Of a DNA stretch of 64,000 nt, positions 53,028 to 61,479 are shown piece by piece. Origin of the DNA: Hanleya hanleyi (lineage: Eukaryota; Mollusca; Polyplacophora; Lepidopleurida; Hanleyidae). Numbering within the stretch: the stretch's first letter is position 1; each line of letters opens with the position of its first letter. The stretch lies in contig JAVTVY010018954.1 in assembly GCA_036873755.1 (NCBI GenBank), positions 1-64,000 of the forward strand, in the 5' to 3' direction. The notes beneath the pieces are model-generated. The model saw only the letters and a list, made by a program, of their open reading frames with translations. It ran no database searches and was not told the DNA's origin. A program made the position numbers and the translations under genes.

Positions 53028-54632
53028 GAAAGAAATACATTTTTGGCCATAGAAACGTAACAGCTAAAACAGTCTCGCTTAGTATAGGTAAACGTAACTA
53101 ACATCCTTTCCTGTCCTGATCGAATGTAGAAACAACATTACGGGATATCTCCAGGTTTTGAAGCATTTTTCAATTCAAAATTTCAAATCGAAATCTAGCA
53201 ATGTCATTGGCTTGTAGAGAAAATTGAAAGCTCATCGAACCAATCATTTTTTTTCTGTAAAGTTTCATTGTGAAAATCGTATCACGTGAGAGATCTCTTT
53301 CCTCGTGAATGTGAATGAACACGCGATTGCCAAACATTTTGAAAATGTACCAATGTTGTCTAATGTTTTATACAGCTATCTGATGCCGATAATGGCTTTA
53401 TTATCATTTCGCAACGAGAGAAAATTCCTGGGTTTCGCTTGGAAACTCAAGGTCAATCGTTGAATGCCATTAGTGCGAGATTATGTTAAGTGAGCGGTCA
53501 CCTAGATCCTGATTTTGTTGTCGTAATGAGACTTAATAGTGGAAATGCGTGAAGGATTAGGCATTAGAAAAAGTTGTTTTTCTAAGAAATCAAGAAAAAT
53601 GTGTTGTTACGTTGTCGCGCTGCAAAAACCCCAACTTACTCTAATAATGCAGGGTCGCCTTGGGCATCTCTTTCAGATTCATAATGGATGACTTTTCGGG
53701 ATTTGAAGGCTTAAAAAAGTATTCAGAGAATAGCCATCTACCTACGGCATATATACTCACAAGATCTCAGCTCCATTTGAGAACAGAAAACAATTTTTTC
53801 CGACAAGGCCAAAACTCAGTCCAACTCATAAAATTATATCGACTTTTCTATTCCTAACTTCATTCAGATCTAGTATGTTGGATGGCATAACAAAAAATCT
53901 TCTATCCATCAATGTTCATTTGCAATTCTCCCTTAATGTAGCATGAACTGAGGCATGCTCTATCAAGTAATGTGGCGATGTTGCGGCGATTGAATTAATA
54001 ATATTGATTTTAAAAACATCGTTTAGAAGCATGTATGAAGCATATTTTTTTCATTCCCTTGGATTGACTGTGTCATATCTTTGCGTCTGATCAATAATCC
54101 ATCAACTCAATCCACCCAATCAGTACGAATCGGTTTTGAGTTTAGTTGGAAGTGCCGATCGTAAGATTTCCTTCCCGTATTAACATTAGTTTTGATTGGT
54201 TGACCAATGACGTTTCTTCGCTCGAGTAAATTCCACTGTAATGGAGAACATCCGCTGTGGTCTGTGGGCCACATTGGAGTTAGTTTGGCTGAACCCCTCC
54301 CCCTACCCGCGCGGTTTAGTTTCGTTAAATGTTTCTTTTTTATAGAGATACCCTTCTAGATTGTCATCTTAACCTTTCCTTGGTTTAGACCATATTTAAG
54401 CGTTCAACCATGGCTTTCCGTGGGCCCTTCCAGTGAACTTTTTTAATAGTTCTGGAAGAACATATTTCCAGCGTCCTATCTGATCATTTTGGTCTCAGAG
54501 TAAACAGAACGGCATACTTCTTAGGGTAGAACATCATCATTAAATTCAAAATCACGCTCGTTGAGAGTTTTGCGGTGTCATCTTGAAAACATAAGTTCAT
54601 GGCGTTCTACCCGGATGATTATTTAAATGGGT
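53028..54632. repeat. 1.6 kb direct duplication, copy B (partner 47530-49255)
   Basis: See the partner copy. This one lacks about 70 bp near 54010 and about 60 bp near 54370 present in the other, so the two have diverged by deletions as well as base changes. Confidence 0.75.
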
Positions 54633-55560
54633 TTAAGCTGAGAAGGAACTGATTAGGTAGCATATTATATTGAAAATATGGCGTTCTAATGGTTGTTCAT
54701 TTCGGAGGTATACAGTTTACTGGTATGTTTCACAAATGCGTGGGTCTAACCTAAGAACTTCTGAAGTTAACTCAAGATCCCAAGATGACAAGTATGACAT
54801 AAATTATAAGGCTAATCCATCAAAAAAACCCAAAACACAGAGGTAATCATCGAGGGCAGCCAAAGTGCACAGATGAGTATGCAGTCCATGGACTAATTAC
54901 AAACAAAGAAAAAAACTAATTATTTAGCATCAGATAATTAATAAAGAACGACTCAGTGAAGTAGGGAAATGTATTTGCTATGAAAAGAAAAGTGATGGTA
55001 CAAAAATTTGACTAGCTGTAAAATAAATATTGAAAACCTGATTTCGAATGGAAAACATGTTTCATTATCGCAAGATTTACTCATGAGAACCAGTTGTATT
55101 CGGTGCTTTAGCAGCTCGGTGAAGCCAAGCAGCCTTTATTATAAGCCAAACAGAATCGACTTACGTGTCATTTGGGAGATGGTAAAGTTAAAATCGTCTC
55201 ACATGAGTTTCAACCGATGTCGTAAAATTAATTGTTGCCCTTTGGTGCAGTCGGGACTCTGTTCCCGAAGTGGTTATATGAAACCAAAATTACTCTGAAG
55301 GACAACGTGTTTCAAAGTTCGAAAATAGTAATTTCTTGGTTCCTAGCTGCCATCATTCCTTTTCATTGTTGCAGTAAAACTATAATATTAATATATGCCC
55401 TAAGAAGTATTTTTGGCTGACTTAATTATTCTTCAGAGCTTTCGAAAATACGAAACCCAGAACTAGGTACTGGAATCGATGTTAAATGTAGCACTGCTTC
55501 ACAAACGATATATTTGAGAAAATGAAGATCCGGATCACTCCTCCAGATGAAAGATCTTCA
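54633..55560. other. No gene recognised
   Basis: The first 130 bp match 50860-50990. The rest has open frames of up to 96 codons (55008-55298) without a recognised domain. Confidence 0.35.
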
Positions 55561-55563
55561 TTT

Positions 55564-55892
55564 TCCTACGAAGTAGGCTACCAACTGCAAATTGTCCGGT
55601 AGTCAGTCAGTGAGTGAGTGAGTCCATCCGAATCCTTTCGTCGGCAAAATAAGGAGAACCGTTGACATTAGAACCTTGATTTTTGGCAAGAAGATGCATT
55701 AGGGGATTGTTATCAGCAAGTTCTGAGCTGACCTACTTTTGATGAAAATTTTTGATGATTTGTGATGAAAATCACTGGTGATAATATAGGCAGGATTTCA
55801 TCCTAATATAGGCAGGATTTCAACTGGGGGTGGGGATTTCCAAGAGTTCAGTTCGCGTCGGAGTCCTAATGCCTACCCTACTTCGTAGGTCC
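55564..55892. mobile_element. Dispersed element with CCTRCGAAGTAGGC ends, copy 2
   Basis: Same ends and order of internal blocks as 25496-25792. It contains a local duplication of AATATAGGCAGGATTTCA (about 55783-55820) not present in copy 1. Confidence 0.7.
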
Positions 55893-55984
55893 TGTGACGT
55901 TAATCACACTGCTTATGTGGGAAAACCTCTAAACATATCACAGTACATCTGTCCTACTACGAACAGATACCTTCAGGTGTCACT

Positions 55985-56190
55985 GACAAGTGTCACGAAT
56001 GAATGAATTTCCAAGTCGTATTCTACGATATAATTTATCACATGCATGCCTTGATTGCACCTGTTCATTCAACATCATGGAGATGTAAGACGGACCCTTT
56101 CTCTGGGTTAAGCGGAACTAGGCACAAATTAGGTCAATGCATATGAATATAGCATTTTTTAGGACTGTGAGTATGGAAGACGGTAGCGGC
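55985..56190. repeat. Duplicon module leading into the word array
   Basis: CGAATGAATGAATTTCCAAG, GTCGTATTCTACGATATAAT and GGTTAAGCGGAACTAGGCAC repeat the module of 52047 and 60480. The phrase GGACTGTGAG at 56162 is where the paralogue at 60670 continues as GGACTGTGAGAGATCAG, while here the GAGAAGTCGAGA array begins. Confidence 0.6.
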
Positions 56191-56194
56191 CACT

Positions 56195-57490
56195 CGCCTT
56201 CTCGCATACTCGCCCTGTATTTTGCAGAGAAGTCGAGAACCCGAGGCGAGAAGACGAGAACGCGAGGCGAGAAGTCGAGAAGTCGAGGCGAGAGGTCGAG
56301 ATTTCGAGGCAAGAAGTCGAGATTGCGAGGCGAGAAGTCGAGATCTTTCTCGAATTCTCGCCTTCTCGTCTTGGCTTTGTGGCAAAAAGGGGAGTAGTCG
56401 AGCAACGAGGATGGACGGATTCTCGCGTTCGCGACTTCTCGCCTTCTCGCCCTTTTCAGATTAGGCGAGAAGGCGAGAACATTCTCGACTTATCGCCTTC
56501 CGGTCTCTTCGATCATGCGTATAAGAGACGGAAGACGAGAAGTCGAGAATGTTCTCGCCTTCTCGCCCTTTTCAGATTAGCGAGAAGGCGAGAACATTCT
56601 CGACTTCTCGCCTTTCGGTCTCTTCGATCATGCGTATAAGAGACCGGAAGGCGAGAAGTCGAGAATCTTCTCGCCTTCTCGCCTAATCTGAAAAGGGCGA
56701 GAAGACGCGAACGCGAGAATCCGTCCATTCTTGCATGCTCGCCTTCTCGCCTTTTTTTAAAAAGTAGAGAAGGTGAGAAGCTGCGAACGCGAGAATCCGT
56801 CCATCCTCGCTTGCTCGACTTCTCGCCGTTTTGGAGTCGAGATCATTCTCGACTCCTAGCCTCGCAATCTCGACTTCTTGGCTCGACTTCTCGCCTCGCG
56901 TTCTCTACTTCTCGCCTCGCAATCTCGACTTTTCGCCTCGACTTCTCGCTTCGCGTTCTCGACTTCTCGCCTCGCGTTCTCGATTTCTCGCCTCTCGTTC
57001 TCGATTTCTCGACTTCTCTTGTCAGCTAAATACAGAGCGAGTATGCGAGCAGTAAAATTTGCATTAGGAAAGGTGTTTAAACTCGAGCACTCGAGGCCAG
57101 AAGTCGAGAACGCGAGGCGATAAGTCGAGAAGTCGAGGCGAGAAGTCGAGATTGCGAGGCGAAAAGTCGATAACGCGAGTCGAGAAGTCGAGATTGCGAG
57201 GCGAGAAGTCTAGATCTTTCTCGACTTCTCGCCTTCTCGTCTTGGCTTTGTGGCAAAAAGGCGAGAAGTCGAGCAGCGAGGATGGACGGATTCTCGCGTT
57301 CGCGACTTCTCGCATTCTCGCCCTTTAAAAAAAAGCGAGAAGGCGAGCATGTGAGAATGGACGGAATCTCGCGTTCGCGACTTTTCATATTAGGCGAGAA
57401 CGCTCGTTGGGCGAGAAGGCGAGAACATATTCGATTTATCGCCTTCCCGTCTCTTATACGCTTGATCGAAGAGACCGGAAAGCGAGAAGA
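56195..57490. repeat. Dense array of GCGAGAAGTCGAGA words in both orientations
   Basis: The 1.3 kb is built almost entirely from GAGGCGAGAAGTCGAGA, CTCGACTTCTCGCCTCGCG and GAAGGCGAGAACATTCTCGA words arranged as nested inverted repeats. Longer modules also recur: GGTCTCTTCGATCATGCGTA three times in variant form, TCTTGGCTTTGTGGCAAAAA twice, and GGATGGACGGATTCTCGCGT four times. A 28 bp piece of the neighbouring duplicon (CAGTAAAATTTGCATTAGGA) sits in the middle at 57050-57077. Arginine/serine-rich open frames in all frames are artefacts. Confidence 0.9.
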
Positions 57491-58345
57491 TGTTCCTAAT
57501 TGTACGGTACATCATTGTAACAATAAGAGCTTTCGCCAATATCGGCAACATTGTTGCAATATTGGCGCACTCTAGTAACAATGCCACATTACGATCGCTA
57601 CAATGTTGCACACTAATATGTGCGAGTATGATGAGGTGGGAGTGCTTCCCAAAGTGGAAGAAAATACAGACATGTTAGATTTAGTGGATCCTCACACTTC
57701 ATACCCACCAGTTCTTTCGAAACTACCATTTAAAATAATCACACTCACACAGTCCCTTCGTGGGCTTGGTCTGGACGAGGTAATACAGCAAGAGTGGAGA
57801 CTGGTGGATCATCTCCTGAACGACAAAGTTTTCAACGATCACCGTATCTTGTCATCTATGTATCTGTTTAAAATGACACTCAGGATTGAGAGGGTGGAAC
57901 CGAATGAAGCCATGTCCATCAAAAGATTGAAACAGACTGGTTATTCACAGTAACTCTATAAATTCTGGCTCCTAAGAATGAGCATCTTCTCTGACCAAAT
58001 CGACGTCTCGGGAATACTTCCATACGGTCTTCCAGCAACTTACAATATCCTCACTGTCTTGATTCTCTACCGGAGACAATGTTTGGTCACACTTCCTGCT
58101 TACTCGCTACAACAAATCCCCTATCTAACAACACACAAGCTGGTCTGGTTTGGCAAAAATAGGACCCGACGACCGTGACCAAACCGGACCAACGTTATAT
58201 ATTAAACCTCTATGACAAGTGACCTGAATGAATGAAAGCATGACTTTCAAGTCGTATTCTACAGTATACTGTATCAGAGACACGCAGTGATTGTGCCTGT
58301 TCATTCAACCGCACGGACATGCAAAATTCCCCAAGCCCCAGGTTA
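57487..58345. repeat. Duplicon segment with conserved 117-codon open frame and hairpin
   Basis: An open frame at 57603-57953 includes FKIITLTQSLRGLGLDEV, RLVDHLLNDKVFNDHRILSS and MYLFKMTLRIERVEPNEAMS. Counterparts at 62160-62470 and 63300-63620 are broken. No domain recognised and substitutions between copies are mostly amino-acid-changing, so no sign of selection. An inverted repeat GGTCTGGTTTGG / CCAAACCGGACC lies at 58142-58193. Confidence 0.5.
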
Positions 58346-58429
58346 AGTGAATGTGCAAGAACATGGAATTGCTGGCTGAGGACCGTGAGAGACCAGTTAC
58401 TAATTTATCAGATGAAGCAAAGTATTTTC

Positions 58430-59105
58430 TTGAGTTGAGTACGGGAACTTGAAATCAATCGCTAAATGATTATTGTTTAGGCGACAACCTTTTACCGTTC
58501 CACCGTGTTTGATTTGTGAGATTAAGTTCAGTTATCTGCAGTAAACGGAATCTAATTTTGAAGCCGGAGTTCAGATCAGCAGTAAAATTTGCATTAGGAA
58601 GGGTGTTATTCCGGGGAATAATCGTTAAACAAGAGAAAAATATTTTTTTCCTCGTTTCGGGCAACAAAAGCCACATTAGTGCAGTAATGCATCGTCGCTT
58701 AGGGCATTTCACAGGAGATTGTCGGCGTCATGATGGATGACTTGGCGGTTAAGGAAGTGTATTGAGCCAGTACTGGCCCAGTCGCTGAAATAACTGCATT
58801 TCTATTCACAGGATCTCAGCGTCATTTGAGAACAAAACAAAACATTACGAAAGATTTCTTCTTGTCCAAAAAAGTCCTAACTCAATTCAAGTCGGGAATT
58901 TTCTTCTGTGTAGATAATAAACTGACCCACGCTCCATCCGGTATTCGCCTATGTTTATCCACGCGTTTTGCAGCGCTAAAATCGATCATTGAAATTTTTA
59001 TAAGCAACACTTTGCTTAGTCGAATTTCATTTCAGAAGCAAGTCCCTCGAGTGCTTGAGACCAGAATATTTATACTTCATCCTATCGCTCACCCGTGAGG
59101 TAATA
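58430..59105 (+). pseudogene. Copy of TIR-gene intron 8 end plus a 64 bp exon-9 paralogue
   Basis: 58430-58830 follows the intron-8 duplicon. At 59036-59099, between GAATTTCATTTCAG and GTAATA, is a 64 bp segment open over 21 codons (SKSLECLRPEYLYFILSLTRE). It is closely related to 52874-52937 and more distantly to exon 9. Splice signals look usable. Confidence 0.6.
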
Positions 59106-59506
59106 ATGTGTAGGATGCATGCACACACTTGCGGGAAGTGCTGAGACGCTTTCTGTCTTGGTTCCACTCACGGGACATGATAATCAACAGGTCAAAGGCA
59201 TATGTCATATATCAGTCAAGGGAAGCAGAAAACTGTCAACATCTTAGGTATGCTCATATATGAGAGAAGGATCGAATAATTTAAATGAAAGAGATTGGGG
59301 TGGTCAATGAGCAATCTTCAGCATTCAAGGATTATTTTTGGAGTAGAGCACTGGATGTACTAAATGGAGTTAAAATAGAGTCACTAGACACCTCTGGAGA
59401 TGAGCCTGCACCTGCGTCGATGACTTATCAGATCACATCTCGAGAGACCTTGTCCACAGTCCTGTGTTTTTTATAATTTGTGTCAAACGAGGACTTCAAT
59501 ATGAAA

Positions 59507-60286
59507 CATGTAGGCTGTCGGCATCAGGACCCCTCGGGCCGGGCCCAGAGCAATTGTGGAAATAATGTTTCTGACCCCAAAAACTCACATATTTGGGGTG
59601 AGCATAATTTTACCTGTATGATATAGATCATAGACAGACAAAACAATATAGCAATAGAGCAGTGATTACCTATAGTAGATGTAGTCGAACGATTACTGTT
59701 TATTCACAGCAATCCACACAGGTTTGTGTGAACTCCTGAAAAACACATCCCATGGCACCGACTTTCAATAGGCTTCTGGTACTGGCTGTATTAAACAACT
59801 GTATTAAGTTTCATTGTTGTGAGTGAAGGACTTTTTGAGATAATGTGTTTATACATGTCTGTTGGTCCATATCCTTGTAAAGGGGCAGAACTCCTGAAAA
59901 ACACATCCGATTACACCGACTTTCAATAGGCTTCTGGTACTGGCTGTATTAAACAACTGTATGAAGTTTCATTGTTGTGAGTGAAGGACTTTTTGAGATA
60001 ATGTGTTTACAAGGATAAAAACAGACAGACATGTATAAAGGGGCATAACTCCTGAAAAACACATCCAATGGCACCGACGTTCAATAGGCTTCTGGTACTG
60101 GCTGTATTAAACAACTGTATGAAGATTCATTGTTGTAAGTGAAGGATTTTTCGAGATAATGTGTTTACAATGATATGATGGACAGACGGACAGACGGACG
60201 GACGCCCCGACGGACGGACGGACAGACGGACGGACAGACGACGGAGGCAACGACAATACCGCTCGGGCAGAATCTGCCCGAGGGGT
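59507..60286 (+). mobile_element. Helitron-like non-autonomous element with ~135 bp units
   Basis: Three units of about 140 bp (AACTCCTGAAAAACACATCC, CTTCTGGTACTGGCTGTATT, TTTTTGAGATAATGTGTTTA) precede a GGACGGACAGAC microsatellite (60178-60245). The 3' end is the hairpin CCTCGGGCAGAATCTGCCCGAGG. CCCCTCGGGC at 59532 is the complement of the hairpin arm near the other end. The paralogue at 61840 lacks the element and joins the flanks without a target duplication. Confidence 0.75.
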
Positions 60287-60399
60287 AAAAACGCTATTCG
60301 AAAAATAAAAGACTACATGATTCTCTACCGGAGAAAATATTTGGTCTCAATTCCTGCTTACTCGCTACAACAAATCCCCTAGCTATCTTACAACATACA

Positions 60400-60640
60400 A
60401 GCTGGTCCGGTTTGGCAAAATAAGAGCAGACGACCGTGACCAAACCGGACCAGCAGTATATATTAAACGTCACTACATGAATGTATGAATGAATGAATGA
60501 ATTAATTAATGAACGACTTTCCAAGTCGTATTCTACAGTATACTGTATCAGAGGCACGCTTTGATTTTGCCCGTTCATTCAACAGCACGGACATATAAAA
60601 TTCCTCCTAGCCCCAGGTTAAGCGGAGCTAGATACAGCTT
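60400..60640. repeat. Duplicon hairpin and AATG-tail module
   Basis: GGTCCGGTTTGG / CCAAACCGGACC inverted repeat at 60404-60452, then ATGAATGAATGAATTAATTA and the TCCAAGTCGTATTCTACAGT module. Confidence 0.7.
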
Positions 60641-60789
60641 ACGTGAATACGCATTAACATGGGCAGGTTGAGGACTGTGAGAGATCAGTTAAGTTGATTA
60701 CTAACTTATCAGATGCCGAGAATCACGCATCCATTCCTATTGTTATAGCGATTGGCCGCTGCAAATTCGTGAAACAAATCATTTGCATG

Positions 60790-61465
60790 AGTTGAGTTCG
60801 AGAACTTGAAATCAATCGCAAAATGATAATTTTTTATGTGACAACCTTTTATCGTTTCAGCGTGTTTAATTTGCAGACATTAAGTTCAGTTCGCTGCCGT
60901 AAATGAAACCTAATTCTGAAGCCCGAGTTCAAATCAGCAGTAAACTTTGCATTAGGAAAGGTTGTTATTCCGGGGAGTGGTCGTTAAACAACAGAAGAAT
61001 ATTTTTTGTGTTGCTTTCGGGCAACAAAGGCCACATTAGTCCAGTAATGCATCGTCGCTTAGGGCATTTCGCAGAAGATTGTCGGCGTCATGGTGGATGA
61101 CTTGGCGGTTAAGGAAATGTATTCAGTCAGTACTGGCCCAGTCACTAAAATAACTGCATTTCTACTTACAGGATCTCAGCGTCATTTGAGAACAGAAAAT
61201 AGCATTACGAAAGATTTCTTCTTGTCCAAAAAACTCAGTTAAAATCGGGAAATCTTTCCTATGTCGATAATGATCTGATACACGTTCCATCCAGTATTCG
61301 CCCATGTTTATCAACAGGTTTTTCAGCAGTAAAATGAATCGTTGAATTTTTGTATAAACAACATGAAGACTCACACATTGTTCAGTCGAATTTCATTTCA
61401 GAACCAAGCCCCTCAAGTGCTTGATACAAGAATATTTAAACTTAAACGATCTCCCGTGAGGTAAT
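60790..61465 (+). pseudogene. Third downstream copy of intron 8 end and exon 9, with a 5 bp deletion
   Basis: 60790-61190 follows the duplicon. The exon-9 counterpart at 61402-61460, after TTTCATTTCAG and before GTAATA, is 59 bp instead of 64. Its frame ends in a stop after 18 codons, so it is dead. Confidence 0.65.
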
Positions 61466-61479
61466 AGTGTGTAAGATGC

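Noticed and set aside
56118..57388. Several arginine/serine-rich open frames resembling RS-domain proteins
   Set aside because: They appear in all frames and both strands because the GAGAAGTCGAGA word contains no stop codon. No start context or conserved domain.
57603..57953. 117-codon open frame as a real gene
   Set aside because: Counterparts at 62.2 and 63.4 kb are broken, differences are mostly amino-acid-changing, and no domain is recognised. Kept only as a duplicon feature.
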